Made by a program: the position numbers and the translations under genes. The notes below the pieces were generated by a model that saw only the letters and a program-made list of their open reading frames with translations, did no database searches and was not told where the DNA came from. This document shows, piece after piece, positions 44,826 to 52,804 of a stretch of DNA of 64,000 nucleotides. Numbering within the stretch: position 1 is the stretch's first letter; every line of letters starts with the position of its first letter. Source of the DNA: an uncultured Parabacteroides sp. (lineage in GTDB: Bacteria; Bacteroidota; Bacteroidia; Bacteroidales; Tannerellaceae); contig UQLN01000022.1 of assembly GCA_900541965.1 (NCBI GenBank), positions 1-64,000 on the forward strand, given 5' to 3'.

Positions 44826-45821
44826 TTAGGGAACTTCAACCTTATTCAGGATTTCGCTGATTACTTCTTCCGAAGTCAGGTTGTTTGCCTCTGCTTCATA
44901 GCTCAAACCGATACGGTGACGCATTACGTCGTGACAAACAGCACGTACATCTTCCGGAATCACATAGCCTCTGCGCTTAATGAATGCATATGCGCGGGCT
45001 GCCAATGCCAGGTTGATGGATGCACGGGGAGAAGCACCGAACGAAATCATGTTTGACAGGTTAGCCAGACCATGTTCCTGCGGGAAACGGGTTGCAAACA
45101 CGATGTCGACGATATAACGTTCAATCTTTTCATCCAGATACACTTCACGGACTACCTTGCGGGCTTCCAGAATTTCATCTTTTGTCAATATCGGCTTGAT
45201 ATCCGGCTTAATACCTGAAATATTCTGGCGGATAATCAGTTTTTCTTCTTCTTTCTTCGGATAGTTAATGATAACCTTCAGCATGAAACGGTCTACCTGT
45301 GCTTCCGGCAGCGGATACGTACCTTCCTGCTCGATCGGGTTCTGGGTTGCCATTACAAGGAATGGTTCCGGCAGCTTGTAAGTGTTTTCGCTGATAGTAA
45401 CCTGGCGTTCCTGCATCGCTTCCAGCAAAGCACTCTGTACTTTAGCAGGAGCACGATTTATTTCATCCGCTAATACAAAATTAGCGAAGACCGGGCCTTG
45501 TTTTACCTGAAACTCTTCGCTTTTCTGACTGTAAATCATTGTACCGATCACATCGGCAGGCAACAAGTCCGGGGTGAACTGGATACGGCTATATTTTGCA
45601 TCAATCAACGATGCCAGTGTTTTAATTGCCAATGTTTTTGCCAAACCGGGAACACCTTCCAGCAAAATATGTCCATCCGAAAGCAAACCGATTAATAATG
45701 ATTCAACCAAATGCTTTTGTCCTACAATCACCTGGTCCATTCCCATGGTAATCATGTTCACAAACGAACTTTTGCTTTCAATTCGCGCGTTCAGCTCGCG
45801 AATGTCTACTGTCTGACTCAT
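44826..45821 (-). CDS. MoxR-family AAA+ ATPase
   Basis: A 331-residue AAA+ protein with Walker A GVPGLAKT (about 57-64), Walker B VLADEIN and sensor regions (FLVMATQNPIEQEGTYPLPEA), plus the C-terminal lid domain. MoxR ATPases act as metal-insertion or maturation chaperones with VWA partners, here BatA/BatB. It is first gene of the Bat cluster; a TAATTTTG box lies about 53 bases before its ATG. A 158-base gap with a palindrome array separates it from the next gene. Confidence 0.92.
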   Translation of the reverse strand: MSQTVDIRELNARIESKSSFVNMITMGMDQVIVGQKHLVESLLIGLLSDGHILLEGVPGLAKTLAIKTLASLIDAKYSRIQFTPDLLPADVIGTMIYSQKSEEFQVKQGPVFANFVLADEINRAPAKVQSALLEAMQERQVTISENTYKLPEPFLVMATQNPIEQEGTYPLPEAQVDRFMLKVIINYPKKEEEKLIIRQNISGIKPDIKPILTKDEILEARKVVREVYLDEKIERYIVDIVFATRFPQEHGLANLSNMISFGASPRASINLALAARAYAFIKRRGYVIPEDVRAVCHDVMRHRIGLSYEAEANNLTSEEVISEILNKVEVP

Positions 45822-45873
45822 AGTTTTTATTTCTTTTTATTGTTACTGTTTCTACTTATTTTTTTGAGATGCA

Positions 45874-45881
45874 CAAAATTA
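45874..45881 (-). promoter_or_regulatory. Probable -7 box for moxR and the Bat operon
   Basis: Reads TAATTTTG on the minus strand, matching TAnnTTTG, 53 bases before the moxR ATG. No clear -33 TTTG. Confidence 0.4.
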
Positions 45882-45977
45882 GAAATGTTAAATTCGTATT
45901 TTATACTTTCGCAGTTAAATAATACTAACCGACAGGTTCCTATTTTGTTTTATTTTACTTAAAAGCAAAGGTTTCAA

Positions 45978-47324
45978 TTACAAGGCTCCCGCCAGTATTT
46001 GAGTTTGAAGTGCAGCAGCTTTTTCCATAGACGAACGGCTTTGCGCATTAATCCCATACAGTTCAGGCGCCGGGACTCTAATAACAGTCCCTATCGGCAC
46101 ATTGTTCGGATCTTTAATCGCATCTTTATTATATTCATAGAGGTATACCCAGAATATCTTATGTCCGTAATATTTCAGGGAAATCAATGTAAGCCGGTCG
46201 CCCGAAGCAATTTTCACGACTCCTATTTCTTTCTTGGCAGAGGTTTCAACCGGGACTTTTTCTTCTTTGGCCGGAATACCGGAAGCCGGAGCAACTGTAT
46301 CCGTAGCGGAATGCTTTTGAATCGTATCTTTATCATTTTCCACGGCTTGTTTCACCAAATTCAGAGAATCGGAAGGGGTTGCCACAGCTATATTTTCATC
46401 TTCTGCAACCGGAAGTTCCACCTCCTCTTTCTTGAAAAATTCACGATTCAGATAAAGTCCTATATTGATACCGACAAGCAGTAAAACAATTGCGGAAATT
46501 ATCAGGGTACGACTGTTCAGTATTATTTTTTTAGAGGATACCGGTTCTTCAGGTTGTACGGCAGTTTCTTCGGAAACAGATACTTCCGGTGTAGCTTCAT
46601 CTTCCGAGACTACTTCTTCTTTCACAGCGGTATCTTCCAGAATTTCCTCTATAGTTGATTCCTGTACGATTGGTTCTTCTATAACAGATTCTTCTACAAC
46701 AGGCTCTTCAGCGATTAACGCATCTTCTGCTGCAACCGTACTGTCTGCTGCCTCTTCTTTATTTTCAGGGATTGTTTCTTCTACAGTTTCTGTAATAGCT
46801 TCTTCTTCAAGGGAAGTTTCATTCTCCACAATAGCCTCCTCTTCCACTACAGGAAGCTCCTCCTCTGTTTCATCTGAGAATTCCGTTACTGGCGGAGAAA
46901 GTAATTGCTCTTCCGGCATGACTTCTTCCACAGATTCGTCTTCCGTTTCTCTTTCTTCTGTGTCTTCCGAAACATCCATATCCGAAAAGTCCACATCCTC
47001 TCCTATTTCTGTTGTTTCAAAAAAGGAGAATGGTTTATTGACGAGTTCTTTCAGTTCCTTATCAGGCAGGAAAGAAAATTTATAATGTGCAGGAATAAGA
47101 AAACGTTCGCCGGTATTCACATGGATGCTCTCCCGTTTCTCCACGGCAATTATCTTAAATGTTCCCAGCCCCTTAATCTTTACGATTTTATCGGCAAAGA
47201 CACCTTCAGACACAATCGCGATAAACTCTCTCAGGAAACGTTCGGTTACGTTTTTATCTTTTCCGGTATGGTCTGCCAGTAAACCGGCCAAATCCTGTAT
47301 GGTCAGCCGATTATTCATTGTCAC
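45978..47324 (-). CDS. HU-like domain protein with membrane helix and LysM domain
   Basis: A 448-residue protein with an unusual build. Residues about 5-95 have the HU/IHF-like fold pattern of Bacteroidetes 'HU-CCDC81' proteins (TERFLREFIAIVSEGVFAD; IKGLGTFKII). Residues about 108-260 are a very acidic Glu/Val/Thr-rich tract. A membrane helix follows at about 270-292 (TLIISAIVLLLVGINIGLYL), and a LysM peptidoglycan-binding domain lies at about 369-418 (VKIASGDRLTLISLKYYG). It probably links a cytoplasmic DNA-binding-like head to the cell wall. The start overlaps the HU gene by 14 bases, so the two are probably translated together. Confidence 0.78.
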   Translation of the reverse strand: MTMNNRLTIQDLAGLLADHTGKDKNVTERFLREFIAIVSEGVFADKIVKIKGLGTFKIIAVEKRESIHVNTGERFLIPAHYKFSFLPDKELKELVNKPFSFFETTEIGEDVDFSDMDVSEDTEERETEDESVEEVMPEEQLLSPPVTEFSDETEEELPVVEEEAIVENETSLEEEAITETVEETIPENKEEAADSTVAAEDALIAEEPVVEESVIEEPIVQESTIEEILEDTAVKEEVVSEDEATPEVSVSEETAVQPEEPVSSKKIILNSRTLIISAIVLLLVGINIGLYLNREFFKKEEVELPVAEDENIAVATPSDSLNLVKQAVENDKDTIQKHSATDTVAPASGIPAKEEKVPVETSAKKEIGVVKIASGDRLTLISLKYYGHKIFWVYLYEYNKDAIKDPNNVPIGTVIRVPAPELYGINAQSRSSMEKAAALQTQILAGAL

Positions 47325-47613
47325 CCAAGTCTTTTAGTTTATTTTTCAAGGTACTGCCCGGTTTAAACACAGGAACAAGTTTAGGAGGGACCAGATAGCG
47401 TTTGCCATTGGAAGGGTTGACAGAAATCCGCTCTGCTTTCTTCTTTACTTCAAATTGTCCGAAACCTTGCAGGCAGAGCGTATCGTTGTCTACCAAACGA
47501 GAACCTACCACAGAGCTCAATACAGAAAGTGTATCGGTCACCTCCTGCGCAGTCCACCCCATACGGTGGGATAGCTCCGTTATCAGCTCCTTATTTTTCA
47601 TGTCCGCATCCAT
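47311..47613 (-). CDS. HU-family DNA-binding protein
   Basis: A 100-residue histone-like protein: N-terminal helix pair (ELITELSHRMGWTAQEVTDTLSVL) and DNA-binding arms (GFGQFEVKKKAERISVNPSNG; RYLVPPKLVPVFKPGSTLK). The ATG at 47613 could be replaced by one at 47601. Its end overlaps the HU-TM-LysM gene by 14 bases. It is a more divergent HU than the housekeeping one, and the pairing suggests the two products act together. Confidence 0.85.
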   Translation of the reverse strand: MDADMKNKELITELSHRMGWTAQEVTDTLSVLSSVVGSRLVDNDTLCLQGFGQFEVKKKAERISVNPSNGKRYLVPPKLVPVFKPGSTLKNKLKDLGDNE

Positions 47614-47682
47614 TAATAGATTATGCAGCTATATTAGTTATTTTTTCGTAAACAGGCAAATTTGTTTACAGTTTTTATATCA

Positions 47683-48978
47683 TTACAACACTTTTCCGTA
47701 CAAGTCAAATGCTTGTGCATCTTCGATTTCCACCTGGTAGAACTCTCCGGGGACAAGTTCGCGGTCCTTATAGATTAATATCTCAGGGTCAACTTCAGGC
47801 GAATCGAATTCGGTTCGCCCCACATAAAAGTCTTCTTCCTCACGGTCGAGGATTACTTTAAATGTTTTGCCTATTTTAGACGCATTTGTCTCGGCTGAAA
47901 TGCGTTCCTGTATCCGCATCAGCGTGTCCAGGCGCTCCTGCTTGATTTCTGGGTCTATATCATCTGAATAATGTTTATAGGAATAAGTACCTTCCTCATG
48001 GCTGTAAGCAAAAGCTCCCATACGTTCGAAACGGGCTTTCCGGACAAATTCCACCAGTTCTTCAAAGTCCTGTTCCGTTTCCCCCGGATGCCCGACCATC
48101 AAAGTCGTACGCAGATGGATTCCCGGCACTTCTTCCCGCATCCGTTCTATCAGGGCATAGGTTTCTTCCTTGGTGATGTTGCGGCGCATCTTCTTCAACA
48201 TCGGATTGCTGATATGCTGCAAAGCGATATCCATATATTTGCAGACATTATCGCGCTCACGCATTACCCGCAACAAATCATAGGGAAAATGGGACGGATA
48301 ACCGTAATGCAGGCGTATCCATTCGACGCCCGGTATATCGGAAATACGTTCAACCAGTTCCGGCAAAGCGTACCGTTTGTATAAATCCAGCCCGTAATAC
48401 GTCAGGTCCTGTGCAATCACCTGAAACTCTTTTACGCCTTGTTTTACCAGCAGGCGTACTTCATTCTCTATATCTTCCATCGGAATGGATTGGTAATGTC
48501 CCGTACTGATAGGGATTGCACAATAAGAACAGGTCCGGTTGCAACCTTCCGCTATCTTCAAGTAAGCATAATGTTTAGGAGTAGTCAGTACACGGTCGGA
48601 TGCAAGTTCCCGATAGTAAGATTTACCCAGGTCGGAAAGCAGTTCCTTCCAATTGAACTTCCCATAAAAATGGTCTACTTCCGGCAACTCATTTTCGAGG
48701 TCTTTCAGGAAACGCTCGGAGAGGCATCCCATTACGAAAAGCTTGCCTATCTTGCCTTTTTTCTTCGCTTCGCCAAGTTCCAGAATCATATTTACAGATT
48801 CTTCCTGTGCATCACCGATAAAGCCGCAGGTATTCACTACGACTATTTCCCCGTTTATCTTATGGGGGTCATGTTCTACCGTATACCCATTAGCTACAAA
48901 CTGGCGCATAAGTTGTTCGGAATCCACCAGGTTTTTGGAACAACCCAAAGTGATAATATCTACCTTATTTTTCCGCAT
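47683..48978 (-). CDS. rimO: Ribosomal protein uS12 methylthiotransferase RimO
   Basis: A 431-residue radical SAM methylthiotransferase that modifies an aspartate of ribosomal protein S12. The N-terminal UPF0004 domain has its three Fe-S cysteines (LGCSKNLVDSE, NTCGFIG, VMGCLSER). The radical SAM cluster is C-x3-C-x2-C in GCNRTCSYCAIP (about 150), and a C-terminal TRAM domain follows (about 365-431). Length is normal. It lies downstream of ftsY across a 101-base gap with an inverted repeat. Confidence 0.95.
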   Translation of the reverse strand: MRKNKVDIITLGCSKNLVDSEQLMRQFVANGYTVEHDPHKINGEIVVVNTCGFIGDAQEESVNMILELGEAKKKGKIGKLFVMGCLSERFLKDLENELPEVDHFYGKFNWKELLSDLGKSYYRELASDRVLTTPKHYAYLKIAEGCNRTCSYCAIPISTGHYQSIPMEDIENEVRLLVKQGVKEFQVIAQDLTYYGLDLYKRYALPELVERISDIPGVEWIRLHYGYPSHFPYDLLRVMRERDNVCKYMDIALQHISNPMLKKMRRNITKEETYALIERMREEVPGIHLRTTLMVGHPGETEQDFEELVEFVRKARFERMGAFAYSHEEGTYSYKHYSDDIDPEIKQERLDTLMRIQERISAETNASKIGKTFKVILDREEEDFYVGRTEFDSPEVDPEILIYKDRELVPGEFYQVEIEDAQAFDLYGKVL

Positions 48979-49002
48979 ATTCTATCTGTATGATATAAAC
49001 AC

Positions 49003-49078
49003 AAAATGACGCGAAAAACGCGGATAGAAGTTTTATCATTTCCTTTAACCCGTGTTTTTCGCGCCATCCGCGTCATTA
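49003..49078. repeat. Imperfect inverted repeat between ftsY and rimO
   Basis: The left arm AATGACGCGAAAAACGCGG is mirrored on the right by CCGTGTTTTTCGCGCC followed by ATCCGCGTCATT, so the right arm carries an extra 9 bases. A large stem-loop of about 75 bases results. It looks like a degenerate intergenic hairpin repeat and may act as an ftsY terminator or mRNA processing site. Confidence 0.5.
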
Positions 49079-49079
49079 T

Positions 49080-50033
49080 TTATTCTCCGAAGAGAGAGTT
49101 TACAAATTCTTTCTTGTTAAATACCTGCAAATCTTCCATCCCTTCTCCCAGTCCGATGTATTTCACCGGGATACGGAAATGGTCGGAAATACCGATTACC
49201 ACACCGCCTTTCGCCGTTCCGTCCAGTTTGGTAACCGCCAAAGCATTTACTTCGGTAGCGGCAGTAAACTGCTTTGCCTGCTCGAACGCATTTTGTCCGG
49301 TAGAACCGTCCAGCACCAACAATATCTCATGGGGCGCATCGGGTATCACCTTCTTCATTACGTTCTTTATCTTGGTAAGCTCGTTCATCAGGTTTATCTT
49401 GTTATGCAAACGTCCGGCGGTATCGATAATCACCACATCCGCACCATTGGCTTTTGCCGAGCTCAGCGTATCGAATGCAACCGAAGCAGGGTCCGAACCC
49501 ATCTTCTGTTTTACGATAGGCACTCCTACCCGTTCACTCCAGATAACAAGCTGCTCCACAGCAGCGGCACGGAACGTATCGGCAGCTCCCAGATAAACAT
49601 TCTTACCGGCTTTCTTGAACTGGTAAGCCAGTTTGCCGATAGTCGTAGTCTTGCCTACCCCATTGACACCTACCACCATAATCACATACGGTTTCTTATC
49701 TTCGGGAAGAGTGAATGTCTCGGCATCTTCGGTATTATTCTCCGTCAGCAAAGCGGCAATCTCTTCACGCAGGATAGCCGTAAGCTCCTGGGTCGTGACA
49801 TATTTGTCTTTTGCTACTCTTTCTTCAATACGGGATATTATTTTCAGTGTAGTATCTACCCCGACATCGGAAGTGATCAATACTTCTTCCAGATCATCCA
49901 GTACTTCGTCATCTACCTTGCTTTTTCCGGCAATGGCTCTGGTTAGCTTAGAGAATACATTCTCTTTTGTTTTTGATAACCCTTTGTCTAAAGTCTCTTT
50001 CTTCTCTTTACTGAAAAAGCTAAAAATTCCCAT
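49080..50033 (-). CDS. ftsY: Signal recognition particle receptor FtsY
   Basis: A 317-residue SRP GTPase. The N domain (about 1-95) is followed by the G domain with G1 GVNGVGKTT, the GAADTFRAAAVEQL motif, G3 DTAGRLHNK and G4 TKLDGTAKGG. It lacks the long acidic A domain of E. coli FtsY, as is usual in Bacteroidetes. It docks ribosome-SRP complexes to the translocon for co-translational membrane insertion. Confidence 0.96.
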   Translation of the reverse strand: MGIFSFFSKEKKETLDKGLSKTKENVFSKLTRAIAGKSKVDDEVLDDLEEVLITSDVGVDTTLKIISRIEERVAKDKYVTTQELTAILREEIAALLTENNTEDAETFTLPEDKKPYVIMVVGVNGVGKTTTIGKLAYQFKKAGKNVYLGAADTFRAAAVEQLVIWSERVGVPIVKQKMGSDPASVAFDTLSSAKANGADVVIIDTAGRLHNKINLMNELTKIKNVMKKVIPDAPHEILLVLDGSTGQNAFEQAKQFTAATEVNALAVTKLDGTAKGGVVIGISDHFRIPVKYIGLGEGMEDLQVFNKKEFVNSLFGE

Positions 50034-50179
50034 ATCTATAAAAGCTAAAAATTGTTTTCTGATGCAACGAGTGCGCTAAATTACTAAACAGTTGACAATT
50101 GACAATGGACAGCCGGCAATTATTCTTCATTTTCCCTTTTTCTGCTGCCTGTTGTCTACTACCCATGCGTTAACTCAAC

Positions 50180-51319
50180 TTAGCTCATCCTGTTTTTATA
50201 GTCTTCGTAACCGAATGTACGGTACATGACTAATTCATTCTTTTGATTCCACAAAGCAAGCGACGGATGAGGGATTCCATTAAACATATTTGTTTTCACA
50301 ATCGTATAGTGAATCATATCTTCGAATATCAGCTTGTCGCCCACCTTGAGCGGTTCTTCAAACGACCAGTCTCCCATATAATCGCCACTCAGGCAACTGT
50401 TTCCACCGATACGGTAAGTCGGCTTTCCCTCCTGCGGCTCCGTTGCATTCCGGATAACCGGCTTATAGGGCATTTCCAGGCAATCCGGCATATGGCAGGT
50501 AAAAGAGGCGTCGATAATAGCCGTCTTTATTCCATGATTCTCTACAATATCGACAACGGTAGTCAGCAAGAATCCGGTCTGCCAGGCAAATGCACTGCCC
50601 GGTTCCATTATTATTTCCAAATTGGGATATTTGGCTTTGAAGGATTGCAACAAAGAAATAAGATGTCCGGTATCATACCCTTCCCGTGTCATTAAATGGC
50701 CGCCTCCCATATTCAACCATTTGATATGGGGCAGGAACCGGCCGAAACGTTTTTCCACTTCAGCCAGCGTTTTCTCCAAATCATAAGACATAGACTCGCA
50801 TAACGTATGGAAATGAAGGCCTTCAATACCTTCCGGCAATGTATCTCCGAGCAAATCACTGATGACTCCCATCCTTGAACCCGGGGCACACGGATTATAT
50901 AAATCCGTCTCTACATCCGAATATTCAGGATTGATCCGCAAACCGCACGACACCCGGTTACCGTCCGCCTGTACCATCGGATAAAACCGTTCAAACTGCG
51001 ATAACGAATTAAACGTCACATGACTGCTATATTTTAATATAAGCGGAAAATCGGCTTCGGTATATGCCGGCGAATAAGTATGTGCCGGACTGCCCATTTC
51101 CTCATAAGCAAGCTGTGCCTCATATTTGGAACTGGCGGTAGAATACGGGATATATTCGCGTACAATCGGGAAAGCCTTCCACATGGCAAAAGCCTTAAAT
51201 GCTAATATGATATTAACACCTGCACGTTCCTTTACATTTTTAATAAGCGAAAGGTTCCGGCGAAGTAAGTCCTCCTGCATCACATAGCAGGGAGATGGGA
51301 TTGCATTAAAATCTATCAT
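50180..51319 (-). CDS. nspC: Carboxynorspermidine/carboxyspermidine decarboxylase NspC
   Basis: A 379-residue PLP enzyme of the alanine-racemase-fold decarboxylases. PLP lysine Lys42 lies in LAFKAFAMW, and HFHTLCESMSYDL and GGGHLMTREGYD follow. The C-terminal beta domain contains GNSCLSGDYMGDW, the active-site Cys/Asp from the second subunit. It completes the carboxyspermidine route to spermidine used by gut Bacteroidetes. A TACCTTTG -7 box (51357-51350) lies 31 bases before the ATG. Its carboxyspermidine dehydrogenase partner is not in the window. Confidence 0.93.
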   Translation of the reverse strand: MIDFNAIPSPCYVMQEDLLRRNLSLIKNVKERAGVNIILAFKAFAMWKAFPIVREYIPYSTASSKYEAQLAYEEMGSPAHTYSPAYTEADFPLILKYSSHVTFNSLSQFERFYPMVQADGNRVSCGLRINPEYSDVETDLYNPCAPGSRMGVISDLLGDTLPEGIEGLHFHTLCESMSYDLEKTLAEVEKRFGRFLPHIKWLNMGGGHLMTREGYDTGHLISLLQSFKAKYPNLEIIMEPGSAFAWQTGFLLTTVVDIVENHGIKTAIIDASFTCHMPDCLEMPYKPVIRNATEPQEGKPTYRIGGNSCLSGDYMGDWSFEEPLKVGDKLIFEDMIHYTIVKTNMFNGIPHPSLALWNQKNELVMYRTFGYEDYKNRMS

Positions 51320-51349
51320 TCAGTCTACTTTGTTTCGGATTTTGAAATG

Positions 51350-51357
51350 CAAAGGTA
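51350..51357 (-). promoter_or_regulatory. Probable -7 box for nspC
   Basis: TACCTTTG on the minus strand matches TAnnTTTG, 31 bases before the ATG. Confidence 0.45.
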
Positions 51358-51421
51358 ATCAATAAAACCGAAAGTCAGAGCAGAACAAGCAATAAGACGG
51401 ACGAATCGCAAAAAGTAACCG

Positions 51422-52462
51422 TTATTTGTTCCATACTATTTTAATGCGTTTGTTCATTGGCTTTTCAAAATAATAATATGAAAGCAGGCTCAATAAGACA
51501 GTGATACAGAAAAGCACCGGGACAGAGATGTACCAGGCTATATGGATACTACTCCCTTTTTGCCATTCGGCATAAGACAACAAGATAAACAGGTGAATCA
51601 GGTAGAAACTGTAACTGATTTCTCCGCCAATCACCAACAAACAATTAGACAAAATACGAGACAAAATGCCTTTTTGCAAGGCAAAACTAACCAGAACCAA
51701 TGCTACGGGCAACCAGTAGTAGCAAGAATACCGGTACACTTTAGGCACTTCGGCCGCATAGAAATAAAATGCCAAAAACAGGATTACAGATACAACTTCG
51801 AGTATGCTCCCTTGCCGGGATGTTATATTTTTGTTCTTTAGATATTTATATAACCTGAAAAGTAATATCCCTACAATAAAATCAGGCAATCGGGTAATCG
51901 GATTAACGTACCAATATTCCTTTATATAGTTCTCGGGAGTGAAATACATTCCGACAAGAACCAATAGGGCAGCAATTACAAAAAAGCAGGTCAAATGTTT
52001 ATAATTCTTTGTGATGGGGATAAAGAATGGGAAACAGAGGTAGAAAAGCTGTTCACAACACAAACTCCACGAAGGACTGTTGAATGAGAAAAAATAATCT
52101 GCTTGGGGTATATAGGCATTTGTCAATGTAAACGAGGCCAGAAAGTGCTTGCACCAATCCAGTGCGTCCGATGCAATCACATAATTTCCTAATGCGGCGG
52201 CAATGAACAACGTCAGCCAGTGCAAAGGATAAATACGTGCAAAACGTGCCACCCAAAATGTACGCTTGGTTATTCTGTTTTCCTCAAATTTTTCCTGGTA
52301 ATTATAGGCTATAATAAAACCGCTCAGTATGAAAAAGAAACTAACCCCAACAAATCCTTCTTTAAAGAAATGGGTACTGAAGAAATTGTCAATAACATAA
52401 CAATGTGCTCCAAAAACCATCAATGCAAATAGAAATCGCAATGATGTCAAAGTGTTAATCAT
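51422..52462 (-). CDS. Acyltransferase family 3 membrane protein (OafA-like)
   Basis: A 346-residue integral membrane acyltransferase with about ten helices. The N-terminal FGAHCYVIDN (with the conserved His) and GFVGVSFFFILSGFIIAYNY are the family signature, followed by RFARIYPLHWLTL. These enzymes O-acetylate or O-succinylate surface polysaccharides or lipids. There is no glycan gene cluster around it; it is monocistronic with a consensus promoter. Confidence 0.88.
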   Translation of the reverse strand: MINTLTSLRFLFALMVFGAHCYVIDNFFSTHFFKEGFVGVSFFFILSGFIIAYNYQEKFEENRITKRTFWVARFARIYPLHWLTLFIAAALGNYVIASDALDWCKHFLASFTLTNAYIPQADYFFSFNSPSWSLCCEQLFYLCFPFFIPITKNYKHLTCFFVIAALLVLVGMYFTPENYIKEYWYVNPITRLPDFIVGILLFRLYKYLKNKNITSRQGSILEVVSVILFLAFYFYAAEVPKVYRYSCYYWLPVALVLVSFALQKGILSRILSNCLLVIGGEISYSFYLIHLFILLSYAEWQKGSSIHIAWYISVPVLFCITVLLSLLSYYYFEKPMNKRIKIVWNK

Positions 52463-52489
52463 AATATCGATTTACGTTGTTATTTTTCA

Positions 52490-52520
52490 CAAATGTACGA
52501 AAAGGGTTATGCTTTACAAA
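52490..52520 (-). promoter_or_regulatory. Promoter of the acyltransferase gene
   Basis: On the minus strand TTTG (52520-52517), a 19-base spacer and TACATTTG (52497-52490): a full match to the Bacteroidetes -33/-7 consensus, 28 bases before the ATG. Confidence 0.7.
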
Positions 52521-52637
52521 TAAAGGGATAGATTGTATCTAATAAAATTTATTTCTATCAAAGGAAGTGTTTCTCCTACCGGAAGTATTTTTATTTTATA
52601 CCCGTACCTTTTTCAAAAACTACAGCAAAAAATCTGT

Positions 52638-52717
52638 TTTCGACGTGGTCGAAAATAATTTCGGCCACGTCATTCATATTTTCGAGGGTGCCGCGAATAT
52701 TATCGACCACGCCGAAA
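52638..52717. repeat. 21-bp-period CG-rich palindrome array, four units (family 3)
   Basis: 17-bp units start at 52638 (TTTCGACGTGGTCGAAA), 52659 (TTTCGGCCACGTCATTC), 52680 (TTTCGAGGGTGCCGCGA) and 52701 (TATCGACCACGCCGAAA), each separated by a 4-bp AT spacer. The first is nearly perfectly palindromic; the others are half-conserved dyads, some in inverted orientation. Confidence 0.65.
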
Positions 52718-52740
52718 ACAAATTAATACGGGATAAAAAA

Positions 52741-52780
52741 TAAAAATCCCCCGATGCAAATCTGAATACATTGGGGGACT
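52741..52780 (-). terminator. Terminator after the ABC permease operon
   Basis: On the minus strand, TCCCCCAATG and CATCGGGGGA form the stem, followed by TTTTTATTTTTTA. It lies 25 bases after the permease stop. Confidence 0.7.
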
Positions 52781-52804
52781 TCTATTTATAATCTGTATCC
52801 CTAA

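Larger units (their letters stand above)
52463..52804 (-). other. Intergenic region with promoter, 21-bp array and terminator
   Basis: No gene seen. It contains the acyltransferase promoter (52490-52520), a four-unit CG-rich palindrome array (52638-52717) and the terminator of the permease gene (52741-52780). Confidence 0.6.

Noticed and set aside
46465..47085. 206-residue serine-rich open frame on the plus strand
   Set aside because: It is the antisense of the acidic Glu-rich linker of the HU-TM-LysM gene; GAA/GAG codons read as Ser/Thr-rich on the other strand.
47648..47669. Hairpin GTAAACA...TGTTTAC after rimO read as its terminator
   Set aside because: The T run lies on the plus-strand side; in the direction of rimO (minus) the stem is followed by A residues, so it would not act as an intrinsic terminator for rimO.
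50080..50125. TTGACAATTGACA-type repeats near ftsY as more enhancer sites
   Set aside because: They contain GACA half-sites but not the TGTC/TGTA-N9-GACA dyads at 4-bp spacing, and no -24/-12 promoter is next to them.
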